From contig JBAYTR010000014.1 of the NCBI GenBank assembly GCA_041675505.1, forward strand, positions 58,137 through 122,136: a DNA stretch of 64,000 nt, in the 5' to 3' direction. The position numbers and the translations under genes were made by a program. This DNA is from JAGPCK01 sp041675505 (GTDB lineage Bacteria; Bacteroidota; Bacteroidia; UKL13-3). Shown in pieces: positions 46,873 to 55,409 of this stretch. How positions within the stretch are numbered: position 1 is the first letter of the stretch; each line of letters opens with the position of its first letter. The notes under the pieces are model-generated. The model was not told the origin of the DNA. It saw only the letters and a program-made list of their open reading frames with translations, and made no database searches.

Positions 46873-47457
46873 ATGCCACTTCCCGGACAAAAAACAACAA
46901 CTTCATTTCTGGAGTGGGAAACCACTCTGACCCTGATTAGCAAACTGGAACGTGACCGTGATTTTAAGTTTGCATTGCTTATCGCCTGTGGTGCTTTCAC
47001 CGGTTTGCGTATCTCAGACCTGTTATCTTTAACATGGGCCGATATACTGGAAAAAGAAGATTTCACACTCAATGAACGTAAAACAAAAAAGACCAGAAGA
47101 ATCAAAGTCAATCCACAACTCAAAGAGATTGCAGAACGGCTTCATATCAAGTCAGGCCAACCTTTGGTAAATGAGCTGATGTTTATTAACCGGTATGGTA
47201 CACAGGCCATCCGAAGGCACTATGTAAACAGCAAACTAAAAACGATAATGACCAAGTATAAAATCAAGGTCTCAGGAAATGTAAGTTCTCACATGCTTCG
47301 TAAAACACTTGGACGCAGATTTATGGAGAAGCAGAACTATTCAGACCATGCGCTTATCCTGCTTTCAGAAGTTTACAATCATTCCAGTGTTAGCATCACC
47401 AGAAGATACCTCGGTTTAAGGCAGGAAGAGATTGCCTCTGTGTATGATGACCTGTAA
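46873..47457 (+). CDS. Small tyrosine recombinase (catalytic domain only)
   Basis: This 194-residue protein carries all catalytic residues of the tyrosine recombinase family: R in GAFTGLRISDLL, K in the beta-hairpin (NERKTKKTRRIK), H-x-x-R in SHMLRK, H in VYNHSS and Y in TRRYLGL. The N-terminal core-binding and arm-binding domains of full integrases are missing, so it is about half the usual length. No frameshifted remnant of them is visible upstream. It ends at a hairpin terminator. It may be a compact integrase of the accessory block or a survivor of a larger one. Confidence 0.85.
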   Translation: MPLPGQKTTTSFLEWETTLTLISKLERDRDFKFALLIACGAFTGLRISDLLSLTWADILEKEDFTLNERKTKKTRRIKVNPQLKEIAERLHIKSGQPLVNELMFINRYGTQAIRRHYVNSKLKTIMTKYKIKVSGNVSSHMLRKTLGRRFMEKQNYSDHALILLSEVYNHSSVSITRRYLGLRQEEIASVYDDL

Positions 47458-47459
47458 AC

Positions 47460-47489
47460 GGAGATTTTTCTTAATTCAGAAAAATCTCC
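47460..47489. terminator. Bidirectional terminator between recombinase and LytTR gene
   Basis: A perfect 12-bp stem (GGAGATTTTTCT / AGAAAAATCTCC) with a TAATTC loop lies between the two convergent stop codons. Confidence 0.75.
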
Positions 47490-47499
47490 AGGGCATACA

Positions 47500-48228
47500 C
47501 TACCTGGTCAGTATTCTGTGGTTTACCACTGTTTCCAGCAGCGCGTTTCTATAGGCTATTCCCAATGGCACAGTATACTTGCCTAAGTGAATTTCATCAG
47601 AACCTATGCTTTCAATCTTCTGGGTGTTTACTAAGTAGGAGCGGTGGCAACGCACAAACAGCCCTGATGGAAGCTGAGCTTCTGCATTCTTCAAGTTAAC
47701 GAGTACCATGTACTGACGCTTATCAGTATAAATGCGTACAAAGTCTTTCATGCCTTCCAAGTAGTAAGCATCAGCATACCGTATTTTTACATAGTGAGCA
47801 TCTGAGCGAATAAAGAAATGGTCATCTACCAAAAACGGATTTAGCAGACCATGTCTGGATATTCCCAATTTTCTGAAATATTCATTCAGCAGATTGGCAA
47901 CATGATTAAAATGTTCTTTGGTGATAGGTGTATAAAGATGTGCAACAGCTTGCAGATTCGCTTCAATAGGTTCATTAACATCATCAAGGCTAACCAGTGC
48001 ATCAACTTGCCTGAGCGTATCTGTAATCTCTTCATTGCATTCTTTGGCCGCCTGTTGTCCGATGAAGACTACATCTATCCGCTGGCTCCTGAGTATCCTT
48101 ATGGCATCTTTTGGTTTGCGTACACACTTTACCAGTTCCATATCATTACGGTTTGATAAAAAATCTGTGAGTGTGTTGATGATGTCAGGACGGGAATCAA
48201 ATACTATACAACGTAGGTTGTGCTGCAT
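47500..48228 (-). CDS. LytTR-family regulator with degenerate receiver domain (copy 1)
   Basis: This 242-residue protein has an N-terminal receiver-like half: LRCIVFDSRPDI, then IDVVFIGQQ. Gly57 stands where the phosphorylated Asp would be. It cannot be switched on by normal phosphotransfer. Residues about 135-242 are a LytTR DNA-binding domain (HFFIRSDAHYVKIRYADAYYLEG, VRCHRSYLVNTQKIESI). It is a close paralogue of the gene at 50894, of identical length and in the opposite orientation. No histidine kinase gene is adjacent. Confidence 0.85.
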   Translation of the reverse strand: MQHNLRCIVFDSRPDIINTLTDFLSNRNDMELVKCVRKPKDAIRILRSQRIDVVFIGQQAAKECNEEITDTLRQVDALVSLDDVNEPIEANLQAVAHLYTPITKEHFNHVANLLNEYFRKLGISRHGLLNPFLVDDHFFIRSDAHYVKIRYADAYYLEGMKDFVRIYTDKRQYMVLVNLKNAEAQLPSGLFVRCHRSYLVNTQKIESIGSDEIHLGKYTVPLGIAYRNALLETVVNHRILTR

Positions 48229-48565
48229 GTGAGTGTCGATAGCGAATATAGGCGTAACGGGCTTTCCCGTGTATGTGCCAAAGTGTTTTTAGAAGGCTTT
48301 CCTGTGCCTTATAGTGAGTGAATATCCTCCTCAACAAATAGTACTACTGACGCTGATAACACCATGCAAATAATTTATGACCTGTAGAAAATTTGAAAGT
48401 GTTTAGTCGTTTGTAGCCTTCTTGTATTGCTATACCTGTCTTTTTTGTTTTCTGTAGGAGAAAAGCGCCCTGTTTTGCATGCACTCAGAAAGTTTTCTTC
48501 CAGTGTTGCCGCAGTGTTTCCAACGGTATCTGCTATACTCGCTTTGTAACATTAATAATCAAAAT
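48229..48565. other. Intergenic region between divergent regulator and winged-helix genes
   Basis: These 337 bases hold the promoters of two divergent genes. I see no perfect TTTG/TAnnTTTG pair, no strong hairpin and no convincing coding frame. An in-frame extension of the plus-strand gene to 48479 is possible but lacks conservation cues, and the ATG at 48566 gives a natural N-terminus. Confidence 0.4.
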
Positions 48566-49192
48566 ATGAATAAGACAACATCTAAATCAGAACTGATACT
48601 TCAGTTCATCACACAGCACCCCAATTGTTCTACTGATCAAATCGTAAAAGGAACAAAGGTTCCTAAGCTGAATGTGTTCAGCCTTACACGTTCACTTGAG
48701 AAGGGTGGAAGCATTACTATTGAAGGAAAAGGCAATGATGCCGTTTACCTCTTTGCCAAAGAACCTGTTAAACCGGCAGGAAAAGTAAAGGCACCTGTAG
48801 CACAGGTAGAGAAACCATTGAAGAAAACAGCCGCTTCTTCCTATGGACCAAAAAGAGATATATCGGAATTTATGTTCATGGGCAACCGCTTGAAAAAAGG
48901 ACCTCTTGCACTTGCGGTTGTGGCAGAACTTGCAACTAAGAAGAAACTGACTCTGGAAAAGTTAAAGGGTATTTTCCCTGATGAGATTGTGAAGTATTAC
49001 GGTGTGGTACAGAACATAAAGTATGCGCGTGAGCGTAGCGGAGAGAAATATGACCGCTATTTCTTAAAGCCTGAACAAATCATCAAACTGGCAGACGGTA
49101 CCAAGGTAGCTGTGACAAACCAGTGGACGAAAGAAAGCATTCTGGTATTCATTGAAAAGGCAGTTAAAGCCGGATTGAAGATAGAAGCATAG
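48566..49192 (+). CDS. Winged-helix DNA-binding protein with conserved C-terminal domain
   Basis: This is a 208-residue basic protein. Residues 5-65 form a winged helix (SELILQFITQHPNCSTDQIVKGTKVPKLNVFSLTRSLEKGGSI). A Lys/Pro/Ala linker (70-95) follows. The C-terminal part (about 110-208) includes RYFLKPEQIIKLADGTKVAVTNQW and ends KAGLKIEA. I recall DG-x-x-x-V-x-NQW patterns at the ends of some phage or restriction-linked proteins but cannot name the family. It is probably a transcription or nucleoid factor. It ends before a strong bidirectional terminator. Confidence 0.6.
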   Translation: MNKTTSKSELILQFITQHPNCSTDQIVKGTKVPKLNVFSLTRSLEKGGSITIEGKGNDAVYLFAKEPVKPAGKVKAPVAQVEKPLKKTAASSYGPKRDISEFMFMGNRLKKGPLALAVVAELATKKKLTLEKLKGIFPDEIVKYYGVVQNIKYARERSGEKYDRYFLKPEQIIKLADGTKVAVTNQWTKESILVFIEKAVKAGLKIEA

Positions 49193-49273
49193 AAAGTCAC
49201 CTTAAAGAATCACCGTAACGCCCTTGCAAGCATTGTAAGGCACTTTTATTAATACAGGTGATAAATTACCTTA

Positions 49274-49311
49274 AAAGCAAAGAAGCCCTCAAATGAGGGC
49301 TTCTTTGCTTT
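49274..49311. terminator. Strong bidirectional terminator
   Basis: A perfect 18-bp stem (AAAGCAAAGAAGCCCTCA / TGAGGGCTTCTTTGCTTT) with a two-base A loop lies between the convergent winged-helix gene and the small membrane protein gene. Confidence 0.9.
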
Positions 49312-49318
49312 ATGTTGG

Positions 49319-49615
49319 TTAAAGAGCTTTACAGAATTGTACGTACTCCTCTGCTGAGCTAAACCATATCCTTTGTGGTTTAGGGCTGTCATAGGTTACT
49401 ATTTCCACCATAGCATGCGTAAACAATAGTCTGATTCCTTCAACAATTGTAACAATACAGATGATGCGGATTACAGCACGTACATATCTCATAAAGCCTG
49501 TACAATGTGTCAGCTCTTTGATGTTATTTCGGTTGATTGTAGTTGAGCCGATAAGGCCTTTGAATGTGATGGCGTCCCTTGAAACAGTTACACGCCCGTT
49601 GTTGGTTGTTGTCAT
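49319..49615 (-). CDS. Small membrane-associated protein, unknown function
   Basis: This is a 98-residue protein with one hydrophobic segment (about 44-66, FMRYVRAVIRIICIVTIVEGIRLLF). Beta-rich flanks surround it (VTVSRDAITFKGLIGSTTINRNNIKEL, and later VEIVTYDSPKPQRIWFSSAEEYVQF). The strand pattern recalls PH-like bacterial domains with an inserted helix. It lies 69 bases before the lipoprotein gene's stop, reading the opposite way along the map but on the same strand, so the lipoprotein gene is upstream of it. No function can be assigned. Confidence 0.55.
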   Translation of the reverse strand: MTTTNNGRVTVSRDAITFKGLIGSTTINRNNIKELTHCTGFMRYVRAVIRIICIVTIVEGIRLLFTHAMVEIVTYDSPKPQRIWFSSAEEYVQFCKAL

Positions 49616-49683
49616 ATTGGGTGTTCTAAAATTTGTACTTAAGCACTATGATTTATACTTTACTTAATTGATGATGTATCTGT

Positions 49684-50742
49684 TTAGTTGTTTGCGTTAG
49701 ACAATTTTGCATTAAGCAGTACTATCTTTCGTGCTAGCTCACTATTTTTTTTACAATCCTTTAATTTGTTTATCCATTCTGATTGCTCGCGTTGTAAATT
49801 GGTGAAGCTTTCTAATAGCTCTGGGTTATCAGGATTTTCTTTTATTTCTTCACTTAAATAGATTACTTCATCTACATACCTTTCGTACCCTTCAAGAAAT
49901 TCTTCACACCGGTCATTGTTTATACTTACTTCCTTTTTTTCGTCAGCAGTGCTTTGCATTGCGGGTGATGCATTGTTTTGGATAGATTTATTTCCAATCT
50001 CTTTAGCTTCAATTATAGCGCATCGTTTAAGTTCAACTATGTTCTTTTCTATATTGATGTATTGTCCCAACATAGAGAATCCTTCATTTTTATGGTCAAA
50101 GTCGAAAACCTCTCCTTCCACTACAACCTCCTGAAAGAATTCATCATTAGTAGCAGGTTTTAATCCGGAAAGGCTTGCATCATTCTTTAACTTACAGGTA
50201 GCAACACCAAAGTAACGAGTGATGTCCTGAGCAGGTCTTTTTCTGCCCCATCCGTCCATCAATATGGATTCCCCATCTTTTGTTGAAACACCTTCCAGCA
50301 CTACAACTTTATACCCGTTTGATTCCTCTACTTCTTTTAACCATCCTGTCAGACGTATGTTCCTTCCGCTGTATTCTTTCTTAGTTCCAAACAAATCAGC
50401 CCTACTTTTTATAATTAAATCCCAAAGTGAAATATCTTCTACCTGACCTTTCATTTTTTCTTTTACCTGCTTCTCAATACTCTCAAACATGTACTTGTTT
50501 GCGAGAACCTCACTTTTGAACTTGTCATCAGTGTTATAAGATTCCTTGTACTTCTCTTGTGTTATTGCAGCACAAGAATCTTCCACATATCGAATGTCTT
50601 TTTTCGTAATGTATTCACGTGTCAGTAGCGTACTGTAGCAATCACATACTTCTTGCATTGCTTTTTTACCTGAGGGTTTTGAACATGACATCAGTGCAGC
50701 TACTCCTGCACAAACTAATAAAGCATTAAATTTCTTTTTCAT
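49684..50742 (-). CDS. Lipoprotein with OB-fold-like domain
   Basis: This is a 352-residue protein. The start at 50742 gives a lipoprotein signal MKKKFNALLVCAGVAALMSC; a longer frame would lack one. Residues about 95-245 look like an OB-fold (RNIRLTGWLKEVEESNGYKVVVLEGV... QEVVVEGEVFDFDHKNEGFSMLGQYI), of the kind seen in tRNA_anti-like periplasmic proteins. The C-terminal 70 residues are a helical, acidic coiled coil. It is divergent from the second LytTR gene, which may control it. Confidence 0.65.
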   Translation of the reverse strand: MKKKFNALLVCAGVAALMSCSKPSGKKAMQEVCDCYSTLLTREYITKKDIRYVEDSCAAITQEKYKESYNTDDKFKSEVLANKYMFESIEKQVKEKMKGQVEDISLWDLIIKSRADLFGTKKEYSGRNIRLTGWLKEVEESNGYKVVVLEGVSTKDGESILMDGWGRKRPAQDITRYFGVATCKLKNDASLSGLKPATNDEFFQEVVVEGEVFDFDHKNEGFSMLGQYINIEKNIVELKRCAIIEAKEIGNKSIQNNASPAMQSTADEKKEVSINNDRCEEFLEGYERYVDEVIYLSEEIKENPDNPELLESFTNLQREQSEWINKLKDCKKNSELARKIVLLNAKLSNANN

Positions 50743-50893
50743 GGTATAAACTATTTTGAACAATGTTATTAGAAAAGGGATTGTTGTTTGGGGTAAGTAT
50801 ACCAGACCGCTGATAAAATATACCAATGCTGCTGAAAAGTATACAGCAAGATTCAGTCAGGCATTTGATACGGCTATATTCACAAGCAGTAAT

Positions 50894-51622
50894 ATGCCGT
50901 ATAGTTTACGTTGTTTGATATTTGATTATCGTCCTGAAATAATCAATGCACTGACAGGTTTCTTGTCTGAACGTACCGACATGGAATTAGTGAAAACTGT
51001 ACGCAAACCAAAGGACGCTATGCGTCTGCTCAAAAGCCAGAGAATACACGTTGTCTTTATAGGAGAACAGTCAGAGAAAGAATGCAGTGAAGAGATTATT
51101 GATAGTCTCAGGCAAATTGATGCACTTATCCGACTTGATTTTAATGGTGAAGCTACAAAAGAGGATTTACAAACCATAGCTCACCTGTACACGCCTATCA
51201 CAAAGGAACACTTCAGCCATGTAGCTAATCTGCTGCATGAATATTTCAGGCAGCTTGATGTATCAAAACACTCTTTAAGAAACCTATCCTTCAGTGACGA
51301 CCATTTCTTCATCAGGTCAGATTCGCAGTATGTCAAAATACGGTATGCCGATGTGTTTTATCTGGAAGGCATGAAGGACTTTGTACGCATCTATACAGAT
51401 AAGAGGCAATATGTAGTGTTGGTCAACTTAAAGAATGCAGAAGCACAGATGCCATCAGGTATCTTCATTCGTTGCCACAGGTCTTATCTGGTGCATAGCC
51501 ACAAGATAGAGAGTATAAGCTCTGATGAAGTGCATTTGGGGAAGTACACAGTGCCATTAGGAGTTGCATACAGGGATAACCTTTTAAAGAAGGTGGTGAA
51601 CCACCGAATGCTTACACGGTGA
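50894..51622 (+). CDS. LytTR-family regulator with degenerate receiver domain (copy 2)
   Basis: This is a 242-residue protein. The ATG at 50894 gives exactly the same length and start as its paralogue at 47500-48228 (MPYSLRCLIFDYRPEI versus MQHNLRCIVFDSRPDI). The receiver Asp is again Gly57 (HVVFIGEQS). The LytTR domain (DHFFIRSDSQYVKIRYADVFYLEG) is nearly identical, and the DNA of this part also looks about three-quarters identical. The two copies face opposite ways and flank about 2.7 kb of unrelated genes, as an inverted duplication would give. DNA targets unknown. Confidence 0.85.
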   Translation: MPYSLRCLIFDYRPEIINALTGFLSERTDMELVKTVRKPKDAMRLLKSQRIHVVFIGEQSEKECSEEIIDSLRQIDALIRLDFNGEATKEDLQTIAHLYTPITKEHFSHVANLLHEYFRQLDVSKHSLRNLSFSDDHFFIRSDSQYVKIRYADVFYLEGMKDFVRIYTDKRQYVVLVNLKNAEAQMPSGIFIRCHRSYLVHSHKIESISSDEVHLGKYTVPLGVAYRDNLLKKVVNHRMLTR

Positions 51623-51782
51623 GTTCAGTAAATAAGATACTGTTTTTTTGCAGCTCAATGGTGAGGATAGAGATATTCTACCCTTTGTTGATGATTGATT
51701 GCAACTTTAAATCGAGAATTGATGTGCTGCGTCCTTTTTTATTTAATAGCTTTTCTGTAATTTGCAGGAACTATAATTGAAT

Positions 51783-51905
51783 ATGAACCGACTCTTCTTT
51801 TTTCTTCTGCTTTTATTGTTTACAGTTACCGTAACTGCTCAGGACTTCAAGCGCACCTTTAACTGGTACTTTGGCAAACTGTTCCAACATGGGACTTGCC
51901 GATAA
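51783..51905 (+). pseudogene. Truncated start of a secreted protein gene
   Basis: Forty codons encode a clean signal peptide (MNRLFFFLLLLLFTVTVTAQ) followed by DFKRTFNWYFGK. After that the frame changes character and stops. N-WYFG after the signal peptide is, from memory, how many large Bacteroidetes T9SS surface proteins begin (WYFGxxAGI). The rest of the gene is missing, so this looks like a 5' remnant left at a deletion or insertion junction near 51880. Confidence 0.5.
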
Positions 51906-52894
51906 AACCTGCCCGCTAAACTCTTTGTCTTGCCAGCATGGTGTTAAAATCAGTGAATGGTTATGTTGCTTGTTTTCGTTCCAGGTCAAGAGAAAACGCA
52001 TTGCATCTGATAATTCCGAAGACCACTTCGCAGTATGTTTAGGCTATCCAGCACATGCGAACCTCCTCGTCACTGACATTTTAAAATCAACCAGTAGTGC
52101 TCTTGCTTCCTCAATAGCTATTACTTATTTATCGCTACGCTCGTATTTCGTTTTTTCACTAACATATCTCGTTTTGTTTAGCATTTCAATAGCCCGGGAT
52201 TCTGCTGTAATATATCCAATTTCAGTCCATTTACATTTGCCTATATTTCTGATATATCAAAGGTTTAAATTTTCAGCATGTTCCTAAGTATCATAGTCCG
52301 CCTTGCTTATTTTCAATAATTATTTGTATAGGAAATGCCAAAGAAATGAAACCAGCCAGTGTGACTGTTAAAATATACTGAAGCTTAGTGCTGAGTCGGG
52401 GGGGACTCATTAGATGTGATTCACACAACAGGTATTACTTAGTCGAGCTTACTATCAAATGGGTTGGCCAAGGAAGAAGGCAACTCCAATCATTCAAAGT
52501 TTAATTTAGATTGAATTCAGATTGCACCTGAAAAATATGAAAAGTTTGGAAAACAAAAGAGTTTTCGTTACTGGAAAATTCATAGGACCACATCATATAT
52601 AGCTTAGCATAGAACTGAGGCATTGTTGTGGTTTACTGACATAAAGATTGCTTAGCTATCACATATTAATCACATGACAATAGCATAGAACATACATACT
52701 TTCACATGATATACACATTGGTCGGTATGGATAAGACACCTTCATGCTTATCTTTTATGAACCATTCACTGGTAGGCAGATAGCCTTTCTAATAGTACAG
52801 TTTTTTTGAGCCAGTTTGTAGATGTGTTATTTCAAGCTGACTCGTGATGATTGCACTTAGTATATAGCGAAGAAATCTCGATTATGAGAGTGGT
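51906..52894. other. Gene-poor, probably decayed region
   Basis: About 990 bases without a believable intact gene. On the minus strand three short, coding-looking pieces lie in different frames: ITAESRAIEMLNKTRYVSEKTKYERSDK near 52130-52230, AIEEARALLVDFKM near 52080-52120, and FLLTWNENKQHNHSLILTPCW near 51940-52000. Stops separate them, as in a broken gene. I cannot name a family. A plus-strand frame of 138 codons here has poor composition and is rejected. The last 600 bases show nothing. Confidence 0.4.
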
Positions 52895-54103
52895 TTAATG
52901 CTCATGCCTTTGTCCTGCCCCACTTTTGAGAATAAATTCGCTGCTGATTAAGTATGCTCCTTCGGTAACTACTGTTTCGCCATCTTTCAAACCGGATAAA
53001 ATTTCAATCCAGAATTTATTTTCTGCGCCTGTTTCAACCATGCGTTGCTCGAAGGTGTTGTTATGCGCTAATACCCAAACGGTTTTCATTTTCTCTAACA
53101 GAACAGCAGATTTTGGAACGGCTAAAACGGGTTTTGAATTTTGTTTGGGACTTACATATACCATCATACCCGGAATGAGTTTGTTTTTGGAGTTGTCAAC
53201 TTTAAGGCGCAACAGTTGCACTTTGCGACCATTTTCCACGCTTGGATTGCTGAACACAAGGCGACCTGTGTAAATTTCATCGGGATAGGTTTCGGAAAAA
53301 ACCTGAAAGGAATTGCTGCCGCTAATTTTTTCTATTTCATTGGAGTAAACCTGTGCATCAATCCAAACCTGATTTAGTGCAGTTAGTTTGATTAGCAGTG
53401 TTCCTTCTTCTACATACGCTCCTTCTTTTACAAGAATTTCGGTAACATAACCTTCTGTCTGTGCATAAAAGACAATTTGCGGTGAAGCGGATTTGTTCTT
53501 TTCTAATTCTTCAATCTGCTTTTCTGAAAGCCCCCAAAGCAAAAGTTTGTTTTTGGATGCCGATAGCATATCGTTCAGCAATTTATTTTCAGCATTGCTG
53601 TTTATTTTATTTTCTGACAGGACAAGAAATTCTTTCTCATCGGCAAAAAGTTGTTCGCTGTAAATGGCGTAAACAGGGTTTCCCTTTCTGATGTATTCGC
53701 CTGATGTTTTGATGTAGAGTTTATCTAATCTTCCTTTGACACGGCTGCTGATAGTTGTTACCTGTTCTTCATCAATGGCAACTGTTCCCAAAATGGTTGA
53801 AGCAGAAAATATGTTTTGAAATTTTACGGTGTCGGTTTTAATTCCAGCTAATTGTTGCTGTTTTTTTTCAATGGTGATGAAATTGCCCGCTTGTTGTGCA
53901 TGTTCGTTGTTTTGTTTTTCGACTTTGATTAAAGACATATTGCATACAGGACAAGAACCGGGGCTGTTGCTTTTTACGGTTGGGTGCATGGGGCAGGTAT
54001 AGTATGTTCCGCTATCATGCCCTGCGTGATTTTCATTTTTGCTCTTGCAACCTGCCAATGCAAAAAGAATAGTGATTGAAAGAAAAATTATTTTTTGCTT
54101 CAT
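52895..54103 (-). CDS. Metal-efflux periplasmic adaptor lipoprotein with N-terminal metal-binding domain (CusB-like, copy 2)
   Basis: This 402-residue lipoprotein (ALAGCKS lipobox) has a heavy-metal-binding domain at about residues 33-65 with the pattern YTCPMHP...SPGSCPVCNMSL. The CPMHP and CPVC-x-M cysteines and methionines suit Cu(I)/Ag(I). An HlyD/CusB-type barrel-sandwich and helical hairpin follow (VKGRLDKLYIKTSGEYIRKGNPV; EGYVTEILVKEGAYVEEGTLL). Such adaptors bridge an inner-membrane RND pump to a TolC channel. It is the last gene of the minus-strand run, one base after the related adaptor. Confidence 0.87.
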   Translation of the reverse strand: MKQKIIFLSITILFALAGCKSKNENHAGHDSGTYYTCPMHPTVKSNSPGSCPVCNMSLIKVEKQNNEHAQQAGNFITIEKKQQQLAGIKTDTVKFQNIFSASTILGTVAIDEEQVTTISSRVKGRLDKLYIKTSGEYIRKGNPVYAIYSEQLFADEKEFLVLSENKINSNAENKLLNDMLSASKNKLLLWGLSEKQIEELEKNKSASPQIVFYAQTEGYVTEILVKEGAYVEEGTLLIKLTALNQVWIDAQVYSNEIEKISGSNSFQVFSETYPDEIYTGRLVFSNPSVENGRKVQLLRLKVDNSKNKLIPGMMVYVSPKQNSKPVLAVPKSAVLLEKMKTVWVLAHNNTFEQRMVETGAENKFWIEILSGLKDGETVVTEGAYLISSEFILKSGAGQRHEH

Positions 54104-54104
54104 G

Positions 54105-55409
54105 TCAGTTTCCGTTTAAAAATGTTTCGCTGTCGGTTAATGCCCCAGCGTGTAAAGCAATTTCTTCATCGGGTGCAAAACCGCTTACTATGGTTGTTGT
54201 TCCGTTACTTACTACGCCTGTGACAACTTTCCGCAACTCAAAAATTCCTGTTCCGTTTTTAGTTGTTCCTGTTTTTACCCAAACAAAAGCGTTCATGCCT
54301 GTGCGGTAAACTGCCGATGAGGGAATTTGAAAACCCGTTTTCGTTTCAAGCGGAAACTCAGCCGTAACGAGTGAGTTGAGTTTCAAAGCAGCTTTCGGAT
54401 TGTATAATTCAACTCTTACCCTGACGAAGCGTTGTTGTTTTTCTTCAAATGTTTTTTCCATCAGTAAAATTTTTCCTGTGAGAATTTGAGCGGGAAATAA
54501 TTCTGAAACGATATTGATTTGTTTGTTTGGCTGAACGGATGAATGATATTGAGAGGGCACGGAAATGATTGCCCAAACGGTTTGTAAATCGTTTACGCTG
54601 AATAGCGTTTCGCCTTTGTTTACATACATGCCTTCACGAATTTGCACACCTGCTGAACCCGATGTTTTAGCATCGGAAGTATTTGCGTTCATGCTCATGC
54701 TGCTCATGGATGTTTGCTGCGTGGCTTGTGAACCTGTATTGGTTTGCTCATCGGAATTAAAAAGAATGTAGCCGCTTGCAGGGCTGTAAACAGCAATGTA
54801 TTGTGTGAATGTGCCTTTGTTTTCTAAAGCTGAAATTTGTTGTTCGGTAATTCCCAACAGTTTTAGTTTTTCGCGCGATTGTTCAATAAGTGTTTTTCCG
54901 GTTTCTGTTTTCAGCAGAAATAAATGTTGCTCCTGAATGGTGTTTAGTTCGGGGCTGTAGAGTTCCAATATTTTATCACCTTTATTCACGAACTGCAAAT
55001 TGTATTTCACGAATAGTTTTTCAATTCTTCCGCCAAAACGTGCTGATACATTTTGATTTCGATTGCGGTCATAATCAATGAAGCCCTGTGCTTTTATGGA
55101 TTGCGCTTCGCTTGCAGTTTGCAGTTTTACGGTTGCCTGACGGGATAAAACCTGTTTGTTGGGGGAAACCGTTTGCACTAATTCTTCTTCGACCAACTGC
55201 AATTTCATTTTACAAACCGGACAGTTGCCGGGTTGCGGATAAGTTTTTTCTCCTTCGCAGCGCATGGAGCAGATATAATCGCCTTCGTCCTGAACATGAT
55301 TTTCATGCCCTTGCTCGCTTTGTTTGTTATTGCACGATGAAAACACCGATACCAATAGCAAAAACAGCATGATGCTTATTTGACTAATTAATTTCCCTCT
55401 CGTATTCAT
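54105..55409 (-). CDS. Metal-efflux periplasmic adaptor lipoprotein with N-terminal metal-binding domain (CusB-like, copy 1)
   Basis: This 434-residue lipoprotein (VFSSCNN) has a heavy-metal-binding domain YICSMRCEGEKTYPQPGNCPVCKMKL near residues 43-72, then a CusB-like adaptor body (GRIEKLFVKYNLQFVNKGDKIL; GMYVNKGETLFSVNDL). A Met/Ser-rich insert (TSMSSMSMNANTSD) in the beta-domain may add metal sites. It overlaps the TolC gene by 26 bases and is followed one base later by the second adaptor. Two successive adaptors suggest a heteromeric or staged hand-over of copper or silver. Confidence 0.87.
   Translation of the reverse strand: MNTRGKLISQISIMLFLLLVSVFSSCNNKQSEQGHENHVQDEGDYICSMRCEGEKTYPQPGNCPVCKMKLQLVEEELVQTVSPNKQVLSRQATVKLQTASEAQSIKAQGFIDYDRNRNQNVSARFGGRIEKLFVKYNLQFVNKGDKILELYSPELNTIQEQHLFLLKTETGKTLIEQSREKLKLLGITEQQISALENKGTFTQYIAVYSPASGYILFNSDEQTNTGSQATQQTSMSSMSMNANTSDAKTSGSAGVQIREGMYVNKGETLFSVNDLQTVWAIISVPSQYHSSVQPNKQINIVSELFPAQILTGKILLMEKTFEEKQQRFVRVRVELYNPKAALKLNSLVTAEFPLETKTGFQIPSSAVYRTGMNAFVWVKTGTTKNGTGIFELRKVVTGVVSNGTTTIVSGFAPDEEIALHAGALTDSETFLNGN

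Noticed and set aside
50756..50893. N-terminal extension of LytTR copy 2.
   Set aside because: The paralogue starts exactly at the residue matching 50894, and the extension overlaps the lipoprotein gene start on the other strand.
51871..52287. Plus-strand open frame of 138 codons.
   Set aside because: Cys/Ser/Leu-rich composition, no signal or domain, and it overlaps both the truncated secreted-protein start and coding-looking pieces on the other strand.
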